DNA of 64,000 bases from Sedimentibacter sp. MB35-C1 (GTDB lineage Bacteria; Bacillota; Clostridia; Tissierellales; Sedimentibacteraceae). Of this stretch, positions 42,528-51,764 are shown piece by piece; positions within the stretch are counted from its first letter, which is position 1; the number at the start of each line of letters is the position of its first letter. A program made the position numbers and the translations under genes. Below the pieces are notes generated by a model. It worked only from the letters and a program-made list of their open reading frames with translations. It made no database searches and was not told the origin of the DNA. The stretch is from the NCBI RefSeq assembly GCF_030913635.1, contig NZ_CP133188.1, forward strand, positions 558,001 through 622,000. Direction: 5' to 3'.

Positions 42528-42965
42528 CTATTTTTCCTCTTTATTTTTGATTTTATCTAAAAAAATTTCAATCTTTTTTAAAAGTTCTATACTATTCTTA
42601 GTATCTAATGATAGTGTTTCTATCGGACACATCCCCGTTTTATCTCTGTTTTTAATAAAAGATGTCCTAGTCTCATACTCATATATTATGTTTGTTTCTT
42701 TTAAGACTTTGATTGCATTATCAGATATTAATCCTGTCTTTAATTCCTTTACTGCCGCATATTTGCAAATCATCGCTGCAGCCTTTCCTGTAACCCTGTC
42801 CGCAACACTTGAACCTTCAAGTTCTAATTTATGCTCCATAACTGCTGTATATAAAGGCTCAATTCCCTTATTACGGCTTGAAAAAACCGTTTTTCCGTTT
42901 TTTATAATCACGAGTGTCAAATTGTCCTTTTCCAATAATTCAGATGCTATGGTTATATCTTTCAT
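42528..42965 (-). CDS. DUF1893 domain protein
   Basis: A 145-residue protein with the DUF1893 signature: LVIIKNGKTVFSSRNKGIEPLY near residue 20, then VADRVTGKAAAMICKYAAVKE near 55, and CPIE(T/L) near 112. The family fold resembles deaminase-like domains, but the function is unknown. ATG at 42965 lies 5 nt after GAAGGAG. Its pairing with an ECF S component suggests a role in handling the transported nutrient (inference). Confidence 0.78.
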   Translation of the reverse strand: MKDITIASELLEKDNLTLVIIKNGKTVFSSRNKGIEPLYTAVMEHKLELEGSSVADRVTGKAAAMICKYAAVKELKTGLISDNAIKVLKETNIIYEYETRTSFIKNRDKTGMCPIETLSLDTKNSIELLKKIEIFLDKIKNKEEK

Positions 42966-43084
42966 CAATTACTCCTTCCAAAAACAAAAATCTTTGAAGA
43001 ACAAGCTGATTTATAATTTGCTCAGCTTAAATGCACCATATTTTTAATTAAGGTTCATACTATGAAGCATAATTTTCAGAACTT

Positions 43085-43113
43085 AGCATAACATTCATTT
43101 AGTATTTTTTCAA
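43085..43113 (-). promoter_or_regulatory. SigA-type promoter of the DUF1893/ECF operon
   Basis: On the minus strand TTGAAA (43113-43108) and TATGCT (43090-43085) are spaced by 17 bp. The leader to the first start codon is about 115 nt with a small hairpin (AGCTGA/TCAGCT); no known riboswitch class was recognised. Confidence 0.6.
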
Positions 43114-43153
43114 TATAAAATCATTAATTTTTTCAATTAAAATAATAATATTA

Positions 43154-44698
43154 TTAAGCTACAGACCAACGCCCTACTGTATCAGCTACAGAAGATGACG
43201 GATAGAATGTTTTGAAAATTCGATAGAAATACAATTCTTGTTTAGAGCGAATATGAATGTTCTCTTCTTTTAAAATTCTTTCTCTGTCCGTCTTAAGTTC
43301 TAAATCAGAAATGCATTGCTCAAATACTATTTCGAGAAAATTCTTTGTTCCGCTTCCCTCAGAAAATTCAGCTTTCTTTCGCCATAAAATCTCCTTCGGA
43401 AGGTACTCTGCATTGTCAAAAGAAGTACGCAAAAGCCATTTTTCTATTTTCCCATTCTGAGGGGACTTAATTTCTGTTGGCAAATTGAATACATAGTTTA
43501 TAAGTTCTTCGTCTAAAAACGGAACACGTCCTTCAAGGGATTGAGCCATGCTCATACGGTCCATCCGTTGCAGGTTAATATTGTGAAGCGAATCAAGTAC
43601 TCTCGCTAGCTCATATTTTAATGTCTGTTCATCCGGCATATTTTCCATATACGCGTAACCAGCGAAAAGCTCATCTGCACCTTCTCCCGAAAGTATAACC
43701 TTCACATGTTCGGCTGCAAGCATGGACACAAAATAACTTGGTATGGCACTTCTGACAAGCGAAGGTTCAAAAGATTCTAAATGGTAAATAACCTTAGGAA
43801 TAGCCTCCAAAACATCTTGCTCTGAATAAATGTACTCGTAGTGGTCTGTTCCGATGTAATCCGCAACACTTCTTGCCGCAACCAGATCTGCACTTCCCTT
43901 AAGGCCTATACAAAATGACTTCATAGGCTTACTTCCTTGATTATATTTACTAGCAATTGCAGCAATAAGGCTGCTGTCCAATCCACCACTCAACAGGACT
44001 CCAAGAGGAACATCCGCCATTAAACGCTTTTTTACCGCATTTTCAAGCAGTAAACAAATATTTTGTTGAATCTTTTCCCGTGATTCCTGCCCGTAAGAAG
44101 ACTTGCGGCTGATAATGTCATGAACAGTTCGATAAGGAACAAAACCTTCTGCAATCGTAAAATAATGTCCTGCAGGAAATTCCTTAACTTCATCCACCAT
44201 CTGATATAGACATTTCAACTCTGAAGCAAAATAAAATTTCCCCTTTTTTTGACCATAATACAAGGGTTTTATTCCCAATGGATCTCTCGCAGCAAAAATG
44301 TCAGACTTCGAGCTACGGCAGTCGGAAATAATAAATGCAAACATCCCTTCTATATAGCCTAAACATGCTTTTCCGTATTCTTCATACAAATGTAAAACAA
44401 CTTCACTGTCCGAGTTACAAGAAAACTGATGCATTTGCAAATGCTTTCTTTTTAAATGCTCATAATTATAAATCTCACCATTACAGACAATCCATGAAGT
44501 TCTGTCTTCATTGGAAATTGGCTGAATTCCATTATCAGGTCCGATAATAGAAAGACGATTATGTCCTAATAAGCAATTCGGTGTATCTTTTATAGAGCTT
44601 TCGTCCGGTCCCCTGTAATTCATTATATCCATTATATTTTCAAAGCAATTTTTGTCTGCGTCTGTATAATTTCCAGCTATTCCTGCAATACCACACAT
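43154..44698 (-). CDS. asnB: Asparagine synthase (glutamine-hydrolysing)
   Basis: A 514-residue enzyme making asparagine from aspartate, ATP and glutamine. ATG at 44698 is the start because processing would expose the nucleophile Cys2 (MCGIAGIAG) and GGAGG lies 9 nt upstream; the longer open frame has no function. The N-terminal glutaminase domain shows NYRGPDESS, HNRLSIIG and CNGEIYNY; the synthetase domain has the PP-loop LLSGGLDSSLIAA near 230 and SGEGADELFAGY near 320. It is a single gene, separated from its neighbours. Confidence 0.92.
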   Translation of the reverse strand: MCGIAGIAGNYTDADKNCFENIMDIMNYRGPDESSIKDTPNCLLGHNRLSIIGPDNGIQPISNEDRTSWIVCNGEIYNYEHLKRKHLQMHQFSCNSDSEVVLHLYEEYGKACLGYIEGMFAFIISDCRSSKSDIFAARDPLGIKPLYYGQKKGKFYFASELKCLYQMVDEVKEFPAGHYFTIAEGFVPYRTVHDIISRKSSYGQESREKIQQNICLLLENAVKKRLMADVPLGVLLSGGLDSSLIAAIASKYNQGSKPMKSFCIGLKGSADLVAARSVADYIGTDHYEYIYSEQDVLEAIPKVIYHLESFEPSLVRSAIPSYFVSMLAAEHVKVILSGEGADELFAGYAYMENMPDEQTLKYELARVLDSLHNINLQRMDRMSMAQSLEGRVPFLDEELINYVFNLPTEIKSPQNGKIEKWLLRTSFDNAEYLPKEILWRKKAEFSEGSGTKNFLEIVFEQCISDLELKTDRERILKEENIHIRSKQELYFYRIFKTFYPSSSVADTVGRWSVA

Positions 44699-44910
44699 AT
44701 AATTAACCTCCATTTTTTGTAAATTCATAAAGTACAGTATACTTGAACACAAAAACTGATGCAAGGAGCATATACTGCACTTAGTTATGTTTAGTATGAA
44801 TTTACATTACTAATAAGCTCACAAAACAAATAGATACAAAAATCCTCTAGGAAACTTCTCATTCTTCTCATAAGCTTTAATATCCCTTCAAAACTAAGTT
44901 TAATAAAATC

Positions 44911-44946
44911 AAAAAAAATCCTCAGACAATATTTTGCTAAGGATTT
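44911..44946 (-). terminator. Terminator of the XRE regulator gene
   Basis: AAATCCT/AGGATTT with additional pairing inside, followed on the minus strand by eight T residues, overlapping the stop codon. Confidence 0.7.
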
Positions 44947-45272
44947 TATTTATTAATAGCCAATATAAACGTTTTAATTAAGTCTTCTACATATGGAAGA
45001 TATTTAGGGTTAAGATTAGCCAACATTTTATCTATTGAAGATAAATCATTTTCGCATTCTCTTCCCAGTACAATGTAATCTGCTGACGTACTTAAAGCGC
45101 TACAAATTTTGTACAGCGTAACGGAGGACATACCTCTTCGTCCAAGTTCTATTTGAGCAAGAAACTGAGGAGAAACCTCTATGCACTCTGCAAGCTTTTC
45201 ACGGCTTAGTTTTTGTTCTTCTCTTTTTAGGCGAATTCGATGCCCTATTTGAGCATCCAAACATTTTTTCAT
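44946..45272 (-). CDS. XRE-family helix-turn-helix regulator
   Basis: A 108-residue protein. The HTH lies at about 8-62 (IGHRIRLKREEQKLSREKLAE, then VSPQFLAQIELGRRGMSSVTLYKICSAL) and is followed by a short helical tail. ATG at 45272 is preferred for its distance to GAGG. It is divergent from the GGDEF gene; three copies of a TAAGCTAATAGCTTA-like repeat in between are likely its binding sites, so it probably controls both genes. Confidence 0.85.
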   Translation of the reverse strand: MKKCLDAQIGHRIRLKREEQKLSREKLAECIEVSPQFLAQIELGRRGMSSVTLYKICSALSTSADYIVLGRECENDLSSIDKMLANLNPKYLPYVEDLIKTFILAINK

Positions 45273-45300
45273 ATGCACACCTCACAGCATTATTTTATAT

Positions 45301-45479
45301 GAAGCTATTAGTTTATAAAATAATCTTATAGACATTGATTTTTCTAAGCTAATAGCTTATAATTATATTGATAGTATATACTCTTGTATATATAATATTC
45401 TTAACATAAATTCATATTATGCTATCGGAAAGATTCACCTAATAATAATAGCCTTTAAATGGTGAAACTATTAGCTTAA
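45301..45479. promoter_or_regulatory. Three operator-like repeats between XRE regulator and GGDEF gene
   Basis: A perfect palindrome TAAGCT-AAT-AGCTTA at 45345-45359 is flanked by imperfect copies GAAGCTATTAGTTTA at 45301-45315 and AACTATTAGCTTAA at 45466-45479. They cover the divergent promoter region and lie close to both start codons. Spacing suggests binding of XRE dimers with possible looping. Confidence 0.6.
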
Positions 45480-45505
45480 AAACAGCAAATCAAAAAGGAG
45501 AAGTT

Positions 45506-46348
45506 ATGGCAAACCTTATAGAAAATTTAAACGACTATGATCTTATGAAAAAAGCATTTAATCACTTCCGTTTAATAGATTTTCAACATAAAAAAATTGT
45601 TTCTGAACATTCAACAAATTCCCATGACCTTGATTTCTCTGAAATTGATTACAGCGATTTTATAGATACGTATAAAAAATGCATTGAATTAGATTGTACA
45701 TCCTATAAAATAAAACAACTCAGCAATTGTTTATGCCTATTTGTGCTTTTACCCGTTAAAATTAAAGAGTGTAAATATATTTTGGAATGCTCTGCAAACA
45801 TTAAAGAAGCAGAATCACATGGTTTCTGCAACACACTCGAAAATACATATAAACTTTCTATTACCGACGAGTTAACAGGAGTTTATAACAGAAGATATAT
45901 AAATCTTACACTACCAGATAACATCAACGGCTGCGCAAGAAACGAACTCCCATTATCAGTAATATTTACAGATTTAGACTTTTTTAAAAATGTTAATGAT
46001 TCGTATGGTCATTCCGCCGGCGACTATCTCCTGTCACAGTTTGCAATCGAACTAAAACAAAGTATAAGGCAAAGCACTGATTGGGTTGCCAGGTACGGCG
46101 GAGATGAATTTTTAATCTGCTTAGTCGGTGCAGATAATAAAAAAGCTGAAAAAATCGCCGAAAGAATACGAGAATCCATTGAGAAAAAGAGTTTGATATA
46201 TCGCGGAAAAACATTAAAAACCACATGCAGTTTCGGAATTTATACTGTTGATAATTTTGATATTCTGCCAACTTACGAATCAATTCTTAATGAAGTAGAC
46301 AAGCAACTATATAAGGCAAAAAACTGCGGCAGAAATCAAATTAAATAA
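45506..46348 (+). CDS. Diguanylate cyclase (GGDEF domain protein)
   Basis: A 280-residue protein whose C-terminal half is a GGDEF domain (DELTGVYNRRYI near 130, FTDLDFFKNVNDSYGH near 150, active site RYGGDEF near 197). It should make cyclic di-GMP from GTP. The place of the inhibitory RxxD site, five residues before GGDEF, reads QSTD, so product feedback inhibition is probably lost. The first 120 residues are an unidentified sensor-like region with several cysteines (ELDCTSYKIKQLSNCLCLF). Regulation by the divergent XRE protein is likely. Confidence 0.85.
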   Translation: MANLIENLNDYDLMKKAFNHFRLIDFQHKKIVSEHSTNSHDLDFSEIDYSDFIDTYKKCIELDCTSYKIKQLSNCLCLFVLLPVKIKECKYILECSANIKEAESHGFCNTLENTYKLSITDELTGVYNRRYINLTLPDNINGCARNELPLSVIFTDLDFFKNVNDSYGHSAGDYLLSQFAIELKQSIRQSTDWVARYGGDEFLICLVGADNKKAEKIAERIRESIEKKSLIYRGKTLKTTCSFGIYTVDNFDILPTYESILNEVDKQLYKAKNCGRNQIK

Positions 46349-46548
46349 TAATTAGGTATATACAAAATCAGGTATTACCAATGTAGATTACCGCCATTAT
46401 AAAAACCTCCACCGATCTACTTAAAGTCTTTTCTTAATTATGATAAACCATAATTAATATTATTAAACTAATCTTCTTATTTTTGTGCAAAAAAAGAGAG
46501 GATTATAATTGCTTTTTATTGTAATATATAAGTATAGGAGTTGATGAA

Positions 46549-46644
46549 ATGAAATATAAAATTGAAAAAAGAGAAGTCTTTAATGTTATAGGAATAAGTA
46601 AACCTATGCACCGCAAAATTAAAAAACAGGATTTTTGGTGCTGA
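46549..46644 (+). pseudogene. N-terminal remnant of a GyrI-like/effector-binding domain protein
   Basis: A 31-codon frame, MKYKIEKREVFNVIGISKP and on to a TGA at 46642, preceded by AGGAG. The sequence is the characteristic first strand of GyrI-like (AraC effector-binding) domains, of which the rest is missing. Its stop is separated by one base from the ATG of the DUF5131 gene, so it now acts at most as a leader peptide that couples translation. Confidence 0.6.
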
Positions 46645-46645
46645 T

Positions 46646-47353
46646 ATGGCAATATGGAATCCGTGGCGAGGCTGTCACAAATATAGTGAAGGCTGCAAAT
46701 TTTGTTATATTCATAAAGGCGACTTCAAACGAAATGTCGATACTAATGAAATTGTAAAAACCAATAATTTTTATGCCCCCATAGAGAAAAACAAAAAAGA
46801 AGAATATAAAATTAAATCTGGACAAACAGTATATCTGTGCTTTTCTTCTGATTTTTTAATTGAAGAAGCAGACGATTGGAGAAAAGAATGTTTTCAAATG
46901 ATGAAGGAACGATCAGACGTACATTTTATCTTTTTAACCAAGCGTATAGAGCGATTTATGGACCACATTCCTAATGACTGGGATAATGGTTATGACAATG
47001 TTACTGTAGGTTGCACCATTGAAAATCAAGCTATGGCAGATTATAGACTGTCTATTTTTAGCAAGCTGCCTATTAAGCATAAAAACATTATCTGCCAGCC
47101 GCTACTAGAAGAAGTTCATATTGAAAAATTTCTTGATGATATAGAGTTGGTTGTTGTTGGCGGTGAGTCCGATTATAACGCAAGGCCATTAAATTATAAT
47201 TGGGTATTATCTGTACGAGAGCAATGCAAAATTAAGAGTACACATTTTGAATTTCGACAATGTGGAACATATTTTATAAAAGATGGAAAGAATTATACTT
47301 TGAATGTTCGTCAACTTTGCAGTCAAGCCAGAAAAGCAAATATAGACTTTTAA
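46646..47353 (+). CDS. DUF5131 (phage Gp37/Gp68-type) radical SAM-like protein
   Basis: A 235-residue protein beginning MAIWNPWRGCHKYSEGCKFC: cysteines 10, 17 and 20 form the CX6CX2C cluster of the Gp37/Gp68 (DUF5131) family. Further family boxes are YLCFSSDFLIEEADDWR, FLTKRIERF, VGCTIENQ and GGESDYNARPLNYNWV. The cysteines probably hold an iron-sulfur cluster. The reaction is unknown. The family often occurs in phages or beside TcmP; here TcmP is 30 kb away on the conjugative element. The ribosome site is weak, so it may depend on translation of the 31-codon leader. Confidence 0.82.
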   Translation: MAIWNPWRGCHKYSEGCKFCYIHKGDFKRNVDTNEIVKTNNFYAPIEKNKKEEYKIKSGQTVYLCFSSDFLIEEADDWRKECFQMMKERSDVHFIFLTKRIERFMDHIPNDWDNGYDNVTVGCTIENQAMADYRLSIFSKLPIKHKNIICQPLLEEVHIEKFLDDIELVVVGGESDYNARPLNYNWVLSVREQCKIKSTHFEFRQCGTYFIKDGKNYTLNVRQLCSQARKANIDF

Positions 47354-47495
47354 TTTTAACCGCTTGTTATAGTGGTTAACATGCTTATAAGCCAATTTTA
47401 TACTGGGCAACATTCGCATAAAACTGATACGCGCAAAACATTAGTTATTGAAATATAACTTATAAAGTAATTTATGTACTATACATGGAGGATAA

Positions 47496-48449
47496 GTGCA
47501 GTTGAAAAAGAATAAAACTACAAAAGCTGTTTTTTTCATCCTTGCAGCTATGTTTTTAATTGTGTTTTTAATTGAATTTTTGCTTGCATACATCCCGGCT
47601 CAAATGTCGGAAAAGCATACTAACGAAATTGTTAATCTTTATTTTCAAGATACCAAATATACTATTGAAGCATTTAATGAATCATGGCAGACCAGTACAT
47701 ACACCTACGAGATAATATCTGAGGCAGGGCATACAATACCTGTTTACTATATTTGCCAAGACGAAGAATACGAAAATAAGACAATAATCTTGGTTCATTG
47801 GCATGAAAGCAATCATATGGCAATGTACCCTTTGGCAGAGGTATTCTTAGAAAATGGTTGGAATGTAGTTTTATATGACCAGCGTGCTCATGGCAAAAAT
47901 ACCGCTGCAACTGTGACCTTTGGATATTTGGAAAGTCTTGATCTAGAGCAGGTTGTTAGCTTTGTGAAAGAAAAATCCAACAATAATACTGTCGGAACTT
48001 TAGGCCAGTCTATGGGTGCTTCTACAATAGCATATTACTCTGGAACCGAACATGCAAATAAACATTTGGACTTTGCTATTATAGATTGTCCTTTCAGCAG
48101 CATGTATGATGAAATCTATTGGGAAATCTCTCAAGCAAAAATTCTTCTTCCTGCGAAAGCGTTGACATCATTTGGAAGCGTCTTTTGTAATTTAATTTAT
48201 GGATATTCGTTTTCGGATGTGGATATGGTAGAACAAATTAAAAATAACAATATACCCACACTCATAATGCATAGTAAAATCGACAGAAAATGTCCGTACT
48301 ATATGTCGGAAAATCTTTTCAATGAAATACCTCACAGCAAAAAAAAACTTATAACATACAAGGGTTCAGAACACCTTTTCTCGTTTTGGGATGAACAGGA
48401 CCGATATAACACCGAAATATTTTCATTCATTGAAGAATATATTAACTGA
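47496..48449 (+). CDS. Membrane-anchored alpha/beta hydrolase
   Basis: A 317-residue protein starting with GTG at 47496 (GGAGG 4 nt upstream; a TTG two codons later is an alternative). Residues 10-32 are a membrane anchor (AVFFILAAMFLIVFLIEFLLAY). The extracytoplasmic part is an alpha/beta hydrolase with the nucleophile elbow GQSMGAST near 168, an oxyanion stretch IILVHWHESNH near 95, and a C-terminal Asp (KIDRKCP) and His (GSEHLFSF) completing the triad. The substrate is not known; it belongs to the serine aminopeptidase-like or esterase group. Confidence 0.8.
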   Translation: MQLKKNKTTKAVFFILAAMFLIVFLIEFLLAYIPAQMSEKHTNEIVNLYFQDTKYTIEAFNESWQTSTYTYEIISEAGHTIPVYYICQDEEYENKTIILVHWHESNHMAMYPLAEVFLENGWNVVLYDQRAHGKNTAATVTFGYLESLDLEQVVSFVKEKSNNNTVGTLGQSMGASTIAYYSGTEHANKHLDFAIIDCPFSSMYDEIYWEISQAKILLPAKALTSFGSVFCNLIYGYSFSDVDMVEQIKNNNIPTLIMHSKIDRKCPYYMSENLFNEIPHSKKKLITYKGSEHLFSFWDEQDRYNTEIFSFIEEYIN

Positions 48450-48509
48450 AAATAAATCATTGTATTTTTATGGAAATTTTGTAAATTTAAACAAAAACGA
48501 TTTCTTTAG

Positions 48510-48538
48510 TTTACAAAGTACAAAGCAGATGCTATAAT
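48510..48538 (+). promoter_or_regulatory. SigA promoter of the riboflavin operon
   Basis: TTTACA at 48510 and TATAAT at 48533-48538 with a 17 bp spacer, ending 16 nt before the FMN riboswitch. Confidence 0.85.
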
Positions 48539-48554
48539 ATTAACAATTGAATAA

Positions 48555-48662
48555 CATCTTCAGGGCAGGGTTAGATTCCCTACCGGTGGTAAAGCCCACG
48601 AGCCGCAAGGCATGATTCGGTGAAATTCCGAAGCCGACAGTACAGTCTGGATAAAAGAAGAT
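48555..48662 (+). promoter_or_regulatory. FMN riboswitch (RFN element)
   Basis: Contains the conserved RFN core: CAGGGCAGGGT near 48561, GATTCCCTACCGGTGGT, AAGCCCACGAGCC, and GATTCGGTGAAATTCCGAAGCCGACAG, closed by the P1 helix ATCTT/AAGAT. It senses FMN. The terminator at 48696 gives transcriptional control of ribD-ribE-ribBA-ribH: high FMN stops transcription. Confidence 0.97.
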
Positions 48663-48695
48663 ACAATTGCAGTTTTCTTGTAAACGCAATTTCTG

Positions 48696-48727
48696 CTCTG
48701 GAATACCTTTATTCCAGAGTTTTTTAT
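48696..48727 (+). terminator. Riboswitch-controlled terminator
   Basis: CTCTGGAAT/ATTCCAGAG stem with a short loop and TTTTTTATTT, between the FMN aptamer and ribD. A stretch upstream (about 48670-48690) can compete for pairing. Confidence 0.88.
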
Positions 48728-48811
48728 TTGCAAAATATAGCATAATATACTGCGGTTTATGAATACCCTGAACGATTTTGTTCAGGGTATTTATATTTCT
48801 GGAGGCATTGT

Positions 48812-49912
48812 ATGAAAGACATAGAATATATGCGGCTTGCAATTCAACTCGCAGGGCGGGGCTGTGGATGGGTAAACCCCAATCCCATGGTAGGCGCTGT
48901 GATTGTGAAAGACAACAAAATAATTGGGCAGGGTTATCACCAAAAATACGGAACGCTGCATGCTGAACGAAATGCCCTTGCGAACTGCGAATCTTCACCA
49001 GCAGGCGCAGTGCTTTATGTTACCCTTGAACCGTGCTGCCATTATGGCAAGACACCTCCCTGTACTGAAGCAATTATTGAAAGCGGCATTCGCCGCGTGG
49101 TAATCGGTTCTTCCGACCCTAATCCATTAGTCGCAGGAAAAGGTGTTGAAATTCTTCGATCCCATGGAATTGAAGTAACAGAAAACATATTAAAAGACAA
49201 ATGCGATGAACTCAACAAAAGTTTTTTTCATTACATTCAAAACAGAACCCCTTATGTAGTTATGAAGTACGCCATGACTTTTGATGGAAAAATTGCTACC
49301 TCCACCGGCAAATCCAAGTGGATTACCGGGGAATCGGCGCGACGGCATGTCCATGAACACAGACACCGCTACTCTGCCATTATGGTTGGCGTCGGCACCA
49401 TCCTTGCCGATGATCCTCTGTTGACCTGTCGGATAGAAAATGGCAGAAACCCTCTGCGCATCATTTGTGATACCCACTTGCGAACACCTCTGCAAGCAAG
49501 GGTTGTCACATCGACAGACAATGCTGGAACTCTCCTTGCCACATCGGTGACAGACCCTGAAAAGCATAGACCTTATTTGGAAGCAGGCTGTGATATCGAG
49601 GTGCTTCCTGAAAAAGACGGCCACATTAATTTAAACTGCCTGATGAGGGCTCTTGGTGAGAGAAATATTGATAGTGTTTTGTTGGAGGGCGGTGGAACTT
49701 TGAACTGGTCTGCCTTGCAAAGCGGAATTGTGAATAAGGTTCAGACATATATTGCTCCCAAAATATTTGGTGGTAACGGAAAAACGCCAGTAGATGGTCT
49801 TGGTGTCCGCTCTCCTGAAAATGCCTTTCTGCTGAGCCAACCAACATTTACGATGATAGGTGAAGATATTTTATTGGAAAGTGAGGTTATCAGATGTTCA
49901 CAGGAATCATAG
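48812..49912 (+). CDS. ribD: Bifunctional riboflavin biosynthesis deaminase/reductase
   Basis: A 366-residue enzyme for the second and third steps of riboflavin synthesis from GTP. The N-terminal deaminase (1-145) has the zinc-binding boxes HAERNAL near 50 and PCCHYGKTPPC near 75; the C-terminal reductase (about 150-366) has MKYAMTFDGKIATSTGKSKW and LLEGGGTLNWS. GGAGG lies 7 nt before the ATG. The first gene of the FMN-controlled operon, it overlaps ribE by 19 nt. Confidence 0.95.
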   Translation: MKDIEYMRLAIQLAGRGCGWVNPNPMVGAVIVKDNKIIGQGYHQKYGTLHAERNALANCESSPAGAVLYVTLEPCCHYGKTPPCTEAIIESGIRRVVIGSSDPNPLVAGKGVEILRSHGIEVTENILKDKCDELNKSFFHYIQNRTPYVVMKYAMTFDGKIATSTGKSKWITGESARRHVHEHRHRYSAIMVGVGTILADDPLLTCRIENGRNPLRIICDTHLRTPLQARVVTSTDNAGTLLATSVTDPEKHRPYLEAGCDIEVLPEKDGHINLNCLMRALGERNIDSVLLEGGGTLNWSALQSGIVNKVQTYIAPKIFGGNGKTPVDGLGVRSPENAFLLSQPTFTMIGEDILLESEVIRCSQES

Positions 49913-50532
49913 AGGAAATTGGAAATATACAAGGTATCCGCAAAGGAAAGGATTCCGCTAAAGTTACTGTTAAAGCCTTTAGCGTTTTGGAAGACGCTAA
50001 CCTTGGGGACAGCATATCTGTCAACGGCGTATGCCTTACCATTACTTCTTTTTCTCAAAACAGCTTTATTGCTGATGTAATGCATGAAACCCTGAACCGC
50101 TCTTCTCTTGGAACACTGCGTGCAGGAAGTCCAGTTAATCTGGAACGGGCGATGCCTGCAAACGGCAGGTTCGGCGGTCATATTGTTTCTGGGCATATCG
50201 ACGGAATTGGTACAATTTCATCCATTACCAAAGATGATAATGCTACTTGGTACACCATAAAAACAAGCCCCAATATTTTAAGATATATTATAGAAAAAGG
50301 ATCAATTGCAATAGACGGCATCAGTCTGACAGTAGCTAAAGTCCATAAAGAGAGTTTTAGCGTGTCCGTCATACCCCATACCGCAACACAGACTATTCTA
50401 TCGGAAAAACGCACTGGCGATATTGTCAATCTGGAGAATGACTGTATCGGAAAGTATGTAGAGCGGCTAATGAACGCACCGCAGTCAACCAGTAATATTA
50501 CGGCCGGATTTCTTGCGAAACATGGTTTTTAA
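49894..50532 (+). CDS. ribE: Riboflavin synthase alpha chain
   Basis: A 212-residue enzyme that dismutates two lumazines to riboflavin. It is built of two lumazine-binding repeats: [13 protein letters not shown] with SVNGVCLTI in the first half, and [12 protein letters not shown] with [11 protein letters not shown] in the second. The operon continues with ribBA after 14 nt. Confidence 0.95.
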   Translation: MFTGIIEEIGNIQGIRKGKDSAKVTVKAFSVLEDANLGDSISVNGVCLTITSFSQNSFIADVMHETLNRSSLGTLRAGSPVNLERAMPANGRFGGHIVSGHIDGIGTISSITKDDNATWYTIKTSPNILRYIIEKGSIAIDGISLTVAKVHKESFSVSVIPHTATQTILSEKRTGDIVNLENDCIGKYVERLMNAPQSTSNITAGFLAKHGF

Positions 50533-50546
50533 AAAGGAGGAAGAAA

Positions 50547-51746
50547 ATGTTTGAATTTAACACCATTGAAGAAGCTCTGGAAGATCTTCGACAGGGCAGA
50601 ATTATTTTAGTAACAGATGATGAAGATCGAGAAAATGAAGGCGATTTTATATGCGCAGCACAGTTTGCCACTACTGAAAATGTAAACTTTATGGCAGTGC
50701 ATGGCAAAGGTCTTATTTGTATGCCCATGAGCACAGCACTTTGTGAAAAGCTGCGATTCCCACAGATGGTCAGCGACAATAAAGATAACCATGAAACTGC
50801 ATTTACGGTTTCTGTTGATCATGTATCAACTACCACCGGCATCTCCGCAGCAGAGCGAAGTATCACTGCTATGAAATGCGTGGATAACAATGCAAAGCCA
50901 GAAGACTTCCGCCGTCCGGGTCATATGTTTCCGCTTCTTGCTAAGAAAAACGGTGTTCTGGAGCGGAACGGTCATACAGAAGCTACTGTTGATTTGATGC
51001 GGCTTGCCGGATTAAAGGAATGTGGCTTATGCTGCGAAATCATGCGCGAAGATGGGACTATGATGCGTACACCGGAACTGATGAATCTAGCACAAAAATG
51101 GGGATTAAAAATGATTACCATCAAGGCCTTGCAGGAGTACCGAAAACAGCATGACAAGCTGGTTGAGCAGGTGACCTGTGCATCTCTGCCCACACAGTAC
51201 GGCGATTTCAAAATTTATGGTTACATCAACAAACTTAACGGCGAACACCATGTGGCCCTAGTCAAAGGAAATATTGGAAACGGAGAAAATCTTTTGTGTC
51301 GTGTCCATTCCGAGTGCCTGACGGGTGATGCGTTTGGATCTCAGCGCTGCGACTGCGGTCAGCAGTTTGAAGCAGCCATGAGGCAAATTGAAAAAGAAGG
51401 CCGCGGGATTCTGCTCTATATGCGCCAAGAAGGACGTGGCATTGGTCTGATTAATAAACTGCGTGCTTATGAGCTTCAAGATCAGGGCATGGATACATTG
51501 GAAGCTAATCTAGCCCTTGGGTTTCCTGGAGATTTGCGTGAGTACTTCATCGGGGCACAAATTCTGCGAGATCTTGGTGCTAAAACACTGCGCCTGCTCA
51601 CAAACAATCCCGATAAAGTCTACCAGCTTTCTGATTTTGGAATAGAAATCAAAGAACGTGTTCCAATACAAATGGATGCTACCGAACATGATCTGTTCTA
51701 TCTTAAAACTAAGCAGCAAAAAATGGGTCATATTTTTAACTACTAA
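50547..51746 (+). CDS. ribBA: Bifunctional DHBP synthase / GTP cyclohydrolase II
   Basis: A 399-residue fusion. Residues 1-200 are 3,4-dihydroxy-2-butanone-4-phosphate synthase ([11 protein letters not shown] near 26; [14 protein letters not shown] near 93), residues 205-399 GTP cyclohydrolase II with zinc cysteines in [21 protein letters not shown] and the catalytic RQEGRGIGL. It supplies both precursors of the riboflavin pathway. AAAGGAGGAAG precedes the ATG. Confidence 0.96.
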   Translation: MFEFNTIEEALEDLRQGRIILVTDDEDRENEGDFICAAQFATTENVNFMAVHGKGLICMPMSTALCEKLRFPQMVSDNKDNHETAFTVSVDHVSTTTGISAAERSITAMKCVDNNAKPEDFRRPGHMFPLLAKKNGVLERNGHTEATVDLMRLAGLKECGLCCEIMREDGTMMRTPELMNLAQKWGLKMITIKALQEYRKQHDKLVEQVTCASLPTQYGDFKIYGYINKLNGEHHVALVKGNIGNGENLLCRVHSECLTGDAFGSQRCDCGQQFEAAMRQIEKEGRGILLYMRQEGRGIGLINKLRAYELQDQGMDTLEANLALGFPGDLREYFIGAQILRDLGAKTLRLLTNNPDKVYQLSDFGIEIKERVPIQMDATEHDLFYLKTKQQKMGHIFNY

Positions 51747-51764
51747 AAAGCAAAGGAGATTTAC

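Noticed and set aside
42969-43084. Possible riboswitch in the leader of the DUF1893/ECF operon
   Set aside because: Only one small hairpin is present and no conserved core of preQ1, THF, TPP, cobalamin or other common classes was recognisable.
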